Assembly: GCA_006384855.1 (NCBI GenBank)
Contig: VCJN01000265.1
Location: 1 to 64,000, forward strand
Direction of reading: 5' to 3'
DNA: 64,000 bases
DNA from: Tetraselmis striata
Taxonomy: Eukaryota; Chlorophyta; Chlorodendrophyceae; Chlorodendrales; Chlorodendraceae
Shown: positions 14,581 to 25,862 of the stretch, one piece after another
How the letters are laid out: every line of letters begins with the position of its first letter
Position numbering within the stretch: the first letter of the stretch is position 1
Notes under the pieces: model-generated
The model's database searches: none
The model's input: only the letters and a program-made list of their open reading frames with translations
Told to the model about the DNA's origin: nothing
Position numbers and translations under genes: made by a program

Positions 14581-15804
14581 CTACGTGGCCCCGCCGGCGC
14601 ACTCGATGGTGTACATGCGCGCCATGGAGTTGAAGCCCCGCGCGTCGCCGTTGCGCAGCAGGTTCCCTGGGGGCACGGCGCGTCAGGGCCGTCAGCGGGG
14701 TCTTTCCCCTGCGCGGCCGCAGGTCAGAGGAAGGACAAGAGAAGAAGCAGGGGGCAGGGAGCGCTGTGTTGACAGGAGCAGGGGGGCTCACCGGCGTCGC
14801 AGTTCAGCGGGCTATCCGCCGCTGGCTCAGACATGAGCGCCATAACTGCCTGGCAGACGGACTGCAGCGTCCACGCGGGGCTCCAGGCGTTCTTCAGGAT
14901 GTCCAGGCAGATTTCGCCCGTCTGGGCGTCGCATTGCAGGCGCGCAGGGGGGGGGGGGGGGGGCGGAGAGCATGGGCACCTCAGGTGAGTGAGATTCCAA
15001 AGGAGAGGACAAGTGAAGTTGAAGTCCGCAGCTGAGTGGTGCGCGTGAGGGCAGGGCGTTGAACAGCAAGTATAATGCCGTCCTTTCCAGCGCCACTGCC
15101 AGAGGTGCCCCGTGCACGCAGGGCGGGCGGGCGTTCGCACCTTGAAGTGCACGTTGGGGTGGAAAATCTTGGTGCGGTACCGCGTCTTGGGCGGCACCAG
15201 CGGGTACTGCTCCGGCACGTTGAGCACCAGCTCGAAGGTTCCGCCTTCGTAGGGGGTGTCCTGGGGACCCTGCGCGGCGCGCAGCCGGACTCGCAGTTCA
15301 GCTTTGGGATGAGACTCAACCCCCACGGGCAGGAGGGGGGGAGGGGCTCCAGGGGGATGCTCAGGTATTTACACGAGTGGGATTCCTGGCTTACTTCAAC
15401 CCGGGTTCACAGAGCGCAGCCCTCATCCGAGGTTGAGCTGCTCGCTTGACTTATCGAAAACATGGCATGAACCTTGGTGAGACTTGAAACTTGGTGAGGG
15501 GGGAGCGGAAAGGAGGGCGAGTGGGGTGGGGCGGGGGGGTCGACAGTCCGCACATCCGCACCTGCACTAGCGCTGTCCACACATAAATATTGGACTCGTC
15601 CGGCGTCAGCTGAATCTGCTTCGCGAGCGTAGTCTCGCGCTGCAGCTCCTTGAGCTCCTGATCCCGAGCAGAGGGGGGAGCAGGCACGCATACCACGCGC
15701 GTCAGTGGAGGGCGCGTCGGCGAGCTAAGCATGGGATGAAGAGCACACAGCGCCCTTGGCCTCCCGGTTGGCCGCACCTTGAACAGTCTGGTGCGGGAGG
15801 CCAT
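14581..15804 (-). CDS. PEX4: Peroxin-4, peroxisomal ubiquitin-conjugating E2 enzyme, five exons
   Basis: Exons (minus) 15804-15778, 15657-15562, 15269-15141, 14921-14792 and 14666-14581 join in phase to 155 aa, very close to the plant protein length. The product is an E2 enzyme that monoubiquitinates the import receptor PEX5 at the peroxisome surface so that it can be recycled, normally anchored by PEX22. The start MASRTRLFK, the UBC fold with HPN triad (H78-N80), catalytic C89 in TGEICLDILKNAWSPAW, and the ending (NSMARMYT) follow plant PEX4 closely, and less so other E2 families. Donors are GTGCG or GTGAG. A poly(C) run in gene sense lies just upstream of the exon 4 acceptor and may serve as its pyrimidine tract. 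The gene converges on HAM1-like, with about 230 bases between stop codons. Confidence 0.95.
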
Positions 15805-16819
15805 GCTGCCGAGTTCCCGACAAGGAAACCACGGGTGCTGTGGTGTTCCGACCCGATAGGAGTTGCCAATAGTTGACGGGGAAGACACAATTTCGAGTAG
15901 CAGGGTGAGCAGGAGTTGCTTGAGCATGAACGTGTAAGCTCCTCTACTACGTGTTGTGACGTTCGCATCAGGGAGGAGCGCGTCGTTCGGGAGTCACCGC
16001 GCCAGACACGCCGCGCGACGACGAACCAAAAGCAGATGAGCAGGCCCGAAGCCCCGCGAAGGCCCCGCGCGGTCGGTGCTGACACGAGCACAGAGGGGTC
16101 GGTGTTCCTTGCGCGCGCTCAACAACAGCAGTACCCGGGTACTGGTACCGGTACATTTACGCGGCTTCGTTGTGCTTGCTGATTCATCCGAGTTCACGCG
16201 GGGTCGTTGGGATTCATTCCGTACATTCGCGGCTAATCCTCGTACGAGTGCGGTATGTACGCCAGCAATCCAGCATGCATCATCAAGTTATTCGCGCGCG
16301 CTGTGTCGGCATGCCATGGGTTTCGTTATTTGTTTAAAAAATATACAGGTGAGGGATGGCAGCCAGAGAATGCACTGAAAGCACTATGGTGGGTAAGGAA
16401 AACTGGATTGCTGCCCAAACGGCCGTCGTAGAGACGCTGCAAGGGTTTCACTGGTGCCAGTCCTGTCCCGGGGGCGAAAAAAAAAAAAAAAAAAAGGAAA
16501 AAGTTGTGATACGCGAAACACTCCACCGCCTACCTGGCCATACAGCAGTACATACGTGTTGCGTATTAGCCGTCAAGGTGCGCCGAAAAGCCCCAGCAAA
16601 AGAGCCAGAATAAAGGCGGAAAAAGGTAAATGAAAGCGCGCGGAATTCGTGTGTACCCGAGGCCGGAATCTCGGCGCGCGCCCCAGCGGCAACGCCCCAT
16701 GCCACCATCACCACCAAGACCGCTGGCCAGACACTGGAGTGATCAGAACCCGCAGCCCAGCCTGCCCCGGGCTGTCCCTGCTAACGAACCCGAGCTCCAT
16801 CATCCCAATTAACTTCGGC
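15805..16819. other. Intergenic DNA between divergent PEX4 and RD21-like genes
   Basis: About 1 kb that should hold both promoters. It contains the A-tailed short repeat at 16400-16497. No other feature is recognised. Confidence 0.5.
16400..16497 (+). repeat. A-tailed short retroposed repeat
   Basis: About 80 bases from aactggattgctgcc to gtcccgggggcg, followed by an oligo(A) tail of about 19. The same segment recurs at 59133-59220, and its 3' end at 63158-63200. Shared 3' ends, different 5' ends and an A tail indicate 5'-truncated products of target-primed reverse transcription. Confidence 0.75.
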
Positions 16820-19390
16820 ATGGCACCATCACGCTATGCCACGCTCGCGGTTCTAGCGGCGCTCCTCATGGCCGGCGCCCCCCTGGGGTCGGCCGAACAG
16901 GGCGCGGACGACGGCCGCTACCACAGCCTCGTCAGCCTCGAGAGCGCCCGCCTGGCCCCACTGGAGGCCTTCACCACGTGAGTGTCCCCCCTCCACTACG
17001 CACCACCCACGCTCTTTTTCCCACCTAATCGACCGTCCCACTACCCACTACCTCACCTGTTGTCTTCCTTGCAGTCACTTGGTTATCGTCGGAGTAGAAC
17101 CACGCCGTCCCCTCGCTTTCCTACGACAGCCAGCGTTCCCCCGCGCAACATACCTACACAATTCGCGCACGTCATCACCAATCTACGGGCCCGGAACAGA
17201 CGTTACTGCTCGTCGCCGCGGCCAGATCCCGACCCCGCCGGCAGTGCACACGTCTCGAAACTTTAGACTCGGTCACGAATACCGACTGTTCTCTCCCCTG
17301 GATGCATGCATGTACGTGTAGTCGTGCCACCGGAGCCCGCCCACGTCATCAATGTGTGGGGGGCCGACAGCTTCCGGCTCGCTCAGCACCGCAACCTATA
17401 CCGGTACCGACGCCCGTCCCATACATGTATATCTCGCCGTTGAGGTCTCCTCGCTAGCGGCAGCCAAGGTTTTCGTTGGCCCTGGATTCCTTCTCCCCAA
17501 TTCGCCCGCCCGCCCGCCCGAACCCTTACCCGCGCGGCTTTGCAACCTCCGTCGGGCGCCTGCAGCGACCCGCACGTGCCGCCTCTCCCCGACCGAGCTG
17601 CCTCCCCGGCCGAGCGAACACGTCATCAGCGTCGACTGTCGTTCGGGGGTATGGCTTGAGCATTGTGCCTGCATCTGGCGCCTCACCGTGCTCAGCAACT
17701 CTGTCAGAGTTTGTGGCCTGGCGTGACTGGGCGGTGTGAAGCCATCCACCATTGTTGTGTCCTGTACCCTAATAAAGCCTCGACCTAATCAGAACCTGCC
17801 CCCCTCAGTTAATCAATAGCCGTGTTGAACACAAAGCGGTAAGGTGGCGGATGAGAGGAAATGGTGCTCGCAACCAATGCTCCCATCGCCAATATTTGCT
17901 TTCCTGCTCGCACAAGGCAGCTCACCCCACTCGATCCTGTTTTGCCGCCAACCAGCTGGGTGACCCACCATGCCAAGGAGTACATTCAGGATGCTGCCGA
18001 GTTCGCCCGCCGCTTTGAGATCTTCCAGGACAACCTGGCGTACGTCCTGGAGTACAACGCCGTGCATGCCAGCCACTGGCTGCACCTGAACTCGTTCGCC
18101 GACCTGACCGTGGAGGAGTACCGCGGGTTCTACCTCGGCCTCTCTGTCACGGAGGAGGCGCTGGCGGCGCGCGCCAGCCGCGCCGAGGCACCCTTTGTGC
18201 ACGCCGATGTGGAGGCGGAGGCCACGGTGGACTGGCGCAAGTCGGGCGCCGTCAGCGAGGTGAAGAACCAGGCGCAGTGCGGCTCGTGCTGGGCGTTCTC
18301 CACCACCGGCTCCATCGAGGGCATCAACCAGATCTTCACCGGCAAGATGGTGTCGCTGAGCGAGCAGGAGCTGGTGGACTGCGACCCCAGCGACAACGGC
18401 TGCCAGGGCGGCCTCATGGACAACGCCTTCCAGTACATCATCCGCAACGGCGGCATCGACACCGAGAAGGACTATCCCTACCATGCCACTGCCGGCTCGT
18501 GCAACGGCCCCAAGAAGAACCGCCACATCGTGAGCATCGACAGCTTCGAGGTACCCCTCCCTGCCCTCTGTAATGCCTTCTTTCAGAGCTTCCTCCCTGG
18601 GCTCTCTCTCACATCCCATGCATGGTAGACTGCGATGGCGCCTTGTGCCAGGCTCCGGCAGGCTGCTCACCTGGTTGTCCCCGCTGTGCAGGATGTGCCT
18701 CAGAACAGTGAGGCCGCCCTAATGAAGGCGGTGACCAAGCAGCCGGTGAGCGTGGCCATCCAGGCCGACCAGCGCGCGTTCCAGCTGTACGGCGGCGGCG
18801 TCCTGGATGCCGAGTGCGGCACGCAGCTGGACCACGGCGTGCTGGCCGTCGGCTACGACAGCGGCGAGGGCTACTGGATCGTGAAGAACTCGTGGGGCGA
18901 CTGGTGGGGCGAGAAGGGCTACATCCGCCTGGCGTTTGGCAAGAACGGCGGCGCGGGCCAGTGCGGCATCTGCACCATGGCCAGCTTCCCCATCAAGACC
19001 AAGCCCAACCCGCCCCCGGCGCCGCCAGGCCCCCCGCCCTCGCCCACCCCGGAGCCCCCGGGCCCCAAGAACTGCGACGACCAGGGCATGTTCCAGTGCG
19101 AGCAGGACCAGACGTGCTGCTGCGAGTTTGAGATCAGCGGCTACTGCCTCATGTACGCGTGCTGCCCCTTCCCGGAGGCCACCTGCTGCGACGACCACAA
19201 GAGCTGCTGCCCGGAGGACCACCCCGTGTGCGACACCGCGGCCGGGCAGTGCAAGGCCTCCAGCGCGCCCGGCGCCGACTGGGTGGCGATCGGCGAGAAG
19301 CAGCGCCCCTCGAAGCAGCCCCAGTTTCTGGACCGCGCCCCGCGCAAGTCCCAGATGGGCGGCACCATCCAGGACGTGGTGGTGGCCTGA
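16820..19390 (+). CDS. RD21-like papain-family cysteine protease with granulin domain
   Basis: Exons 16820-16977, 17956-18550 and 18692-19390 join in phase to 483 aa. The product is a secretory/vacuolar cysteine endopeptidase made as a zymogen. Residues 1-24 are a signal peptide (hydrophobic [10 protein letters not shown] core). An I29 inhibitor prodomain follows, with an ERFNIN-like helix near RRFEIFQDN and the ending NSFADLT. The C1A catalytic domain starts near [17 protein letters not shown] holds catalytic C164, LDHGV H299 and KNSWG N317. A Pro-rich linker ([19 protein letters not shown]) leads to a granulin domain with paired Cys at about 379-431, then a roughly 50-residue tail. Catalytic domain, Pro linker and granulin is the plant RD21 arrangement, in which the granulin is removed on maturation. 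Intron 1 (978 bp) is GC-rich without evident genes. TGTAA follows at 19563. Confidence 0.95.
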
Positions 19391-19562
19391 GCCAAGTGCT
19401 GCTCGTCCCAAGGCGGCGGATAGGCACAGCCGATTTGATTCGGATCACGTAGACTACGCCCGGCGGCGCTGCCCGCCCCGCCCGGCTGTATTTCAAAGAA
19501 TGAAAAACTGCGAGCGCCCCATTCGGGGCCGCAAGACTATTGTAATGCAGCGGGATGTGTTT

Positions 19563-19567
19563 TGTAA
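19563..19567 (+). terminator. TGTAA polyadenylation signal after RD21-like
   Basis: A TGTAA motif 173 bases after the stop codon, in the usual range for algal 3' UTRs. Another TGTAA lies about 25 bases upstream, so the exact site is uncertain. Confidence 0.45.
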
Positions 19568-19788
19568 GAGTAATCCGGGTTGCCACCCCCATTCTCCGCT
19601 TGCAGTTTCCAACGTGGGGCCCTTCATAATGGAAGATGTTATGTGTACTTTGCGGATGTAGCTTCTACATGATTCACCCAAGTCCCGCAGGGTCGAATGT
19701 GGATCTTTACTATGATAATGAAGTTGAATGTCTTCCTGTCCGTGGCTGCGCGCTCGTGGCGAGTGTACAGGACGCAACAATCTGAGAG

Positions 19789-20272
19789 ATGAGGGTTCAG
19801 GGTTGGGTGGGGGGAGCCCTGGGCTGGACTGTGACCCAGGGCGTTGAAGGGTTTTAATCTTTTAGGGTTGAATTTCAGGTTGGGACTTTAGGGCTAGGGT
19901 AGTAGGATTAGTGCTTGGGTTTTAGGGTTGTAGGTTGGGACTTATGGGTTCAGGTTTGTTGTTTGGGTTTGGGTAGTGGATACAAATGATCGTGTATCCA
20001 CTGGACAGATATAAGACCATCCCTTAATGATATATGGCGGGCTGACCCATTTCTACGACGGCCTCATAGAATAGATGAGCCTCATACCTCACAGCCCCAT
20101 GCTGCCTCTTGGAGCCCTTCGCTGTACTCTTGTCTGTAATGGACCCCGGGCAGTTTGAACAAGTGCTTTTTCGCAGGCGGGTTCTTATAATCGCGTCACC
20201 CTGAACCCTAATAACCGCGTCACCTAAACCCTAAAAAGGGTCACCCTAAACCCTAAAAACCCTAAAACACAT
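19789..20272. repeat. Degenerate interstitial telomere-like repeats in head-to-head order
   Basis: From 19789 to about 19975 the plus strand is rich in TTTAGGG-like motifs (agggtt, ttttagggttg). From about 20205 to 20272 it carries the complement (ccctaaaccctaaaaaccc). The two blocks face each other across roughly 230 bases without recognisable repeats. The motif matches plant and green-algal telomere sequences, though the repeats are irregular. Confidence 0.7.
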
Positions 20273-20371
20273 GCCATGTGTGGGGGTGGGGGTGTGTGCG
20301 CGCTAGGGACATATCACAAAGACCCATAAACAATGAAAGACAGGGGCTGCCCCGCCATATTACATTCCATA

Positions 20372-20636
20372 GGTACATTCCGTGTTTGCTCGGTTGAGCG
20401 GTCGTCTCGTACGCGAGAGGTCCTGTTATCGACTCCTGACCGATGTATTTTCGGCAATATCGTCCTGGCGTGTCCTGTGTTTACCCACTTGATGCACTAG
20501 CCCTTCGGAGTTCCAATGAGGCAATGGTCTACGGGCTGTGCCAGACCTACGACCTACGGCAATTGGGGCAAGAGGTCAAGTGCTGGGGCGGCTTCGGCCA
20601 ATGTCCCGGGGCGAACTTAACTTGTACCCCGCCATA
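20372..20636 (+). mobile_element. tRNA-derived SINE, family 2, copy a
   Basis: A tRNA-like head (cggttgagcggtcgtctcg, with a weak B box) is followed by the family body: caatatcg...cggcgtgtcc-like, cccttcgg, gaggcaatggtc, ccagacctacgac, gaggtcaagtgctgggg, and the ending gggcgaactt. The same order recurs at 45959-46215 and, in part, at 24584, 46238, 46506 and 54697. Confidence 0.8.
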
Positions 20637-20927
20637 ATACCAAAGACTCGTCCTCAAATCGCTCGTCTCGCTGACACTGAAACATCCGGATTGTGCGCTT
20701 GTCCCCACCGGCAGGTCCGTGCACAGTGAAGCCATAATACAGGGTGCTCTTCTCAGACGCGGGATGGTTTGAGGATTGCCTCTGGCAGCGTTGCAATCAG
20801 GACAGCATCCAGAGTGCAGCGTAAGGTGCCGAGTCGCTACAGCAGGTGGTGCCAGCCAGAGTATGCACACTGCGGTTTGTCCACATCGCAGCGCGCCAGG
20901 ATGCAGCCCCCTCCCCGGAGGTCATGC

Positions 20928-23900
20928 TCACTCTGCGGGCGTCGCGAGCAGAGGAGCGTAGTTGGCAGCCATCCAGGCCTCTACGCGGCGCTGGACCTCC
21001 TCCGGCAGCTGTGAAAACGGCGGGCGCACGTTGCTGGGGTAGCCTGGCACAAGCGCCGCCACGCCGGCCTTGACAATCGGCGGCTGCAACACGAGGGCGG
21101 AGGGGGATCCGCAGGGGGGCAGCAGGAGCATGGATATCAGCACGCTCGAGAGGAGTGGGGAGGGGGGGGGGGGGGGGGGGGGCAGCAGATGAGGAGCACA
21201 CCTCCAGCGGCGTAATCCCCTCCCGGAATTCCGCCCACGCGTCCAGCAGTGCCTGGTACTTGGCCATGCCCTCAGCATCCCCCGCTAGGAAAGCCGCGTG
21301 TATGCGCACAAACGTGGCCGGCACCGCGTTGCCCGCGCCCGTGACGGAGCCGTCCAGCCCGGATCGCAGCACCTCGCTCGCGGCGCGGTCGTTGCCGACA
21401 AACACCTGGAGGTGCGGGCACGCCGCCTTGAGCGCCTTGGACGCCTGTAGGTCGCCGCCAGAGTCCTTGATGCCCACCAGGTTGGCGCACTCGCCGGCCA
21501 GGCGTGCGTACATGTCGGGAGTCACGCTCTGCTGCACGTGCGCTGGAAAGTGGTACAGGAACGCCGGCAGGCGAGTGGCGGACAGGCAGTCGCGCAGGAA
21601 CGCCTCCACGCCGGTCGCCAGCGCCCCCGCAAAGTAAAAGGGCGGCAGGATGAGGACCGCGTCCGCGCGAGGTCGGCCATGAACGCACTCCTCCGTGTGG
21701 CGCAGCAGCTCCTTGACATCTGCCCGCGGCGAGGCATTGGCTCAGGCCCCCGCACCCACATGCCGCCAGTCGGTGTACCGTAAAGCATGCCTCGACGCAT
21801 GGCGGGAGGCGAGCTGCAGTGAGGGTGTGTCGCCTGGTGTGGGAGTGCGGGACCACTCCCACATTGAGGAGAGTGGGGAGACGCAATTTGACGTATATCT
21901 CGTCCACCCAAGCCGGCATCCGCCCAGCGCCCATCAGATCATGCGGTCAGACATACTATTGCATAAGTATGGGCTCCTCATCGTAGTAGGTGAGCCTCGT
22001 ATAAGTAGTCCTCGGGCGCGTCGAGTGATAAAAAGCAGCTATGGCGGCTAGCGCCGGCGACGTCGTTTCTTTCTGAGGAGCTCCTCGCAATTCCCGACCC
22101 AACACACCTCGGACCCCAGCACCACACGTTGAGTCGGTGACACGGAAGGGGAGGACAACGGCAACCTCATCCGGGTCCCGGTCCACATCCCAGGCAGTTC
22201 CCGTGAAGCGCCCCGTCCCTGTGGAGGAGATGAAGTCGTCCACTTCAGAGTGGACCATCCCTCGCTTTCTTGGGAATCTGCTTCGAACCACATACGAAGG
22301 AGCCATGATTCTGTGCCTCCGGCACAAATTTTCCGCCGACACTGCCAACATGTATTGTGGCCATGATATCTGCGGCCCAGACATGACTATGACTCCGTCC
22401 TCCCCCGTTCTAAACAACCCCAGCACTGCAAGCCAGACACACTACGCACGGTCACCCCGGTCAGGGAAAATCCATGGAGGACACGGACTTCGCCGGGGCC
22501 GAGAGTATTCAAATTGCGGAGGCAAGGCTCTCCACCGACCACAATATGGAGGCAGTACACGACGGCGGATTCACATCGTATGAACCGCTCGCGCATGCCC
22601 TGCGCGGGCAATGGCCGGGATGCGAGGTGAACATCATCCCAGTCGTCATGAGCCGCGGTGGCACCCCGCAGGAATTTACGGTCAAGAGCCTGACGCAGCT
22701 CATGCGCCCAGGCCGCTCGAATCCACAAGAACACACCCCAGCGGAGGTCACTGCCCGCCTCACGTGTATGCCTATCCGTGGAGGGCAATGGCTGCACAGG
22801 ATACTCCAGGTAAACAAAATGAAGCGCCGCCTACAAGCCGGCGGCAGGCAGACACAATAACAAACGCATCGGCAAACGCGAAACTCCGGGTTAGATTGGC
22901 ACTCGTGACCGGAACCGCGAAAACACCTCCGCCAAGTCCACGGGAGGGCCGGTGGACGGGGTCGGGGGACGGGTGGGGAAGGGCAAGTACAGCACCAATA
23001 CCTCCAGGAATAGGGACCTGGCCTTCAGAGGGCTGCACGCTAGGTACTATTCACTTAGTGGACCCTATGCGGGTTCGTGCCGCCAGGCCGTAAGACAGGT
23101 GGCCTGTTAAGCATCAAAGACTAAGCGGGAACAAAGTTGTAAGAAACCTCAAAGTTCAAATGACCGGCGGAAACCCGGCAGTGCCCTCCCGGGAATCCGG
23201 CAGAGATTCCTCCAGATTTTTTTCCCGTCAGTGTCCGGTCGAAAATCCGGCAGTGCGCCCCCGGAAATCCGGCAGGGCACGGGCATGCATACTATGCGGC
23301 ACGGAAGGAGGAAGGCTGGAAGCTGCATCCGTAGTCCCTAGGGTCCCCACAGCGGTTGGATAAAACAGGTCCTAGAAGCAACGGGGCTTGGGCAGTTGAG
23401 AGAAGCAAGTCAGCACGTTGTAATTCGATTTCAATTCCGATTTCAAAATCCCAGAGGGGGGACGGTTGTTTGGCGGGCCGCCGCTCACGGTGTACGACGG
23501 CGGCGCACCGCCGCACAAATCGGAATTGAGTAGGTAGACAGAGGTAGAAAAGTATCCGCATATCACGGTGGTGCGCGCACCGCCATGCTCCCCCGATCCG
23601 AGCCCATAGAGAAGATGTGGAATGTAGTTGAGTGAAAAATGAGGGGGCTGAAACTTCAAAGCTTCCCCAGCTTTGATAATTCAGTTCGCCGGCATTGGGC
23701 ATGTTCTCTGTCGAATCATGGACAGTTCTGCGCCTCCATGCCTAGTCATTTAACAAAGGTGAGCACGGTGTCAGGAGGACACATAGAGCGAAACATATAC
23801 GCATAATAGGTGTTGTAGGAAAACAGGACAACAAGAACAGCATGTAAAATGAAACATTGGCACTGGAAAATATACCGCTTGTCTCGTTCCACCACGGGTT

Positions 23901-25438
23901 CCATCTTCAAAGGGACATCGACACAAATCCGCGAGTAGGCTCCGCACCACACATTATTGAGCCGTTTCCTTTGATATTCGGATTCAGCCTTATGCACCCT
24001 CGAACTAGCAGCCCATGCCCTTCGCAGCATGAATAGGACGGCGCGTGCTAGGGACAATTGCGAGTACCCAAGATGTTGGCGAACCCCTACCATGTAAGAC
24101 GGCTCGCCGCGTTGCATCAAACGTACGCAGTGTGTAAGTAACTAGGGTTAGGTCGGCTATCAGTAGGCCCTACTTACACAGTGTGTAGGTCAATGTGGTA
24201 GCTCGCATGCATCACGAGCCCGCCGTGCCCTCATAGCGCGTCGTTGCCGCTTCAATACCTCATAAAATTATTCGGCTGCTCTGGTAGTGTGCCTTGTCGG
24301 CTACTGGCATTTTACGTCGCCCCGGCATCGCACTAAAACTCATTGAAATTACTGATGAAGCACTACGGGCGTCATCAAATAGATAATATAAAATAGATAA
24401 TATAAGATGGTGCCGGTACGAGTCAGGTTACGAGAACCAATCGAGAACCGCCACTCGCAGCCGTCGCGCGCGGCGCCGCATTGCTGGCGCCGCCGCCCGC
24501 CCGCGGCCCAAGGCAAGTCTCGCCTACATCATAAAATAGCAAACGGGATTGTAAAACAGTGGAATAATAACACCACCCAAACCGATCGGGCCCGTCACGT
24601 GTCCCGGGTTTACCTGGTTGATGCTTTAGCGCTTCGGGGGTCGAATGAGGCAACGGTCTCCGGACTATGCCAGACCTACGACCTACTGCAATTGGGGCAA
24701 GAGGTCAAGTGCTGAGGCGGCTTCTGCCGATGACCGGGGGCGAACATTACTTTTACTTTACCACTCAAAATACGACGGTCGCTATACAAAGCAGTAGGCC
24801 TGCTATAGGGTCTTGTACTCGGTGCCTCGGCGGGTCGTCGTCGCTTCACCCTACTACTGGTCCTGTGCGCACGGCGCGGGAATGACTGGATGCGGGTACA
24901 AAGTGCCCCTGTCAAAATGGAACCTGTGATATATTCATATATCTTACCACGGGCCCAGCCACATAGTATCTCCATACCAGGAGTAGATACCTACCTGATG
25001 ATAGTACCCGCAAGCGTAAGGCTGGGCCGCACCTGGCAGCGCGCAGGCGCTGACATGATTGATGAGGGTGCCGGGCCAATGCTCGCGGCAGAACTCCAGC
25101 ACGGCCCTCCGCTCCGCCAGGCTGAGGGAGGGAAACTCGCCTGTCGTGCTGCTCCGCGTGAGAGAGTCTCAGTCTTTTAGGGGCTTCAAAGCAGGTCAGC
25201 ACATTTTCGCACTATCGCCCGGGACAGATATTGTGGCAGGGGTATGCCCGAAGGTCGCGCATACCCACAGCTGAGATTAAGGCAGCTGTCCAGGGCTATA
25301 CCCATTCACGATTATGTGCTTCACTCCTGCAGCCTCCAGGAACCGGAGGTGAGCGCGCAGCGCGGTGAAGTCGATCTCCCGGTCGGCGCGAAACGGCGTC
25401 AGCACTGCGTACAGCGGGCCGGCAATCGGCAGCGCCAT
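20928..25438 (-). CDS. DapA/N-acetylneuraminate lyase superfamily aldolase, four exons
   Basis: Exons (minus) 25438-25302, 25148-25033, 21719-21202 and 21083-20928 join in phase to 308 aa, the normal family length. The family are TIM-barrel class I aldolases acting on pyruvate through a Schiff base. The product starts MALPIAGPLYAVLTPF. GTTGEF (residues 46-51) binds the pyruvate carboxylate, Y140 in LYHFP is the catalytic Tyr, and K169 in VGIKDSGGD is the Schiff-base Lys. YHFP in place of the YNVP usual in dihydrodipicolinate synthase points more to a keto-acid aldolase such as a 2-keto-3-deoxysugar-acid aldolase, so substrate is unassigned. Intron 2 is 3.3 kb and holds LINE and SINE debris. 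In gene sense a poly(C) run of about 20 precedes the last exon. The stretch 25439-26970 upstream has no recognised gene. Confidence 0.88.
22137..22860 (+). pseudogene. LINE-like retrotransposon C-terminal remnant in an intron
   Basis: The frame from 22474 to 22860 encodes about 128 aa including YEPLAHALRGQWPGCEV, NIIPVVMSRGGTP and a following Leu-rich helix. This resembles the region after reverse transcriptase in algal LINE-like proteins, where a phrase of the type V-IIPIVVG-RG recurs. Further coding-like pieces in another frame lie upstream from 22137, suggesting frameshift decay. It sits inside intron 2 of the DapA-like gene in the opposite orientation. No reverse transcriptase core is seen, so the assignment rests on the C-terminal motif only. 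Confidence 0.4.
23161..23285 (+). repeat. Short imperfect repeats of a gaaatccggca motif
   Basis: The block aatccggca or a close variant occurs four times in about 125 bases, separated by dissimilar spacers. It is inside the large intron of the DapA-like gene and has no assigned function. Confidence 0.5.
24584..24763 (+). mobile_element. SINE family 2, copy b, 5'-truncated
   Basis: It lacks the tRNA head and starts at gtgtcccgggtttacc. It retains gaggcaacggtc, ccagacctacgac, gaggtcaagtgctg and the ending cttttactttac. Inside intron 2 of the DapA-like gene, opposite to its transcription. Confidence 0.75.
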
Positions 25439-25809
25439 TAGCCCCGCTCGGGACACCCGCGAGAGCAGGAGATGACCTCGACGACGACGTTCAGGGACGC
25501 AGATCTGGCACAGCAGAAGGTCACGCGGCGCATGCTCGGACAGGGAGGCGGGGCAAGAGCGTCTGACCACGCCGACGACCGCTGCTACGTTCACTCAGCG
25601 TGCATGCTGATGCTCGTAGGGATGACGTGGACTCTCGTCGGCACGACTACGGACACACGGTACAGGCACCAGCGGTACAGGTACCGTGACTATTGGGCCT
25701 ACTTCTACTCTACGTTCGACCGCAGCCGTAAAAAGTCGTACGGGTACCGGTATGAAATTTGTGATTCGTTGCGACCTACTACGAGCGGCAGTCGCTAAAC
25801 ACCGTAAAA

Positions 25810-25862
25810 AGTAAAGTAAAGTTCGCCCGCCCGGGACATCGGCCGAAGCCGCCCCAGGAACA
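25810..25862 (-). mobile_element. SINE family 2, copy g, 3'-end fragment
   Basis: The reverse strand carries only the family ending: ctggggcggcttcgg, gatgtccc, gggcgaactttactttac. It is the only minus-strand copy seen in the window. Confidence 0.6.

Noticed and set aside
17352..17740. Frames of about 90-125 codons in RD21 intron 1
   Set aside because: No domains, and the flanking exons join in phase across the interval.
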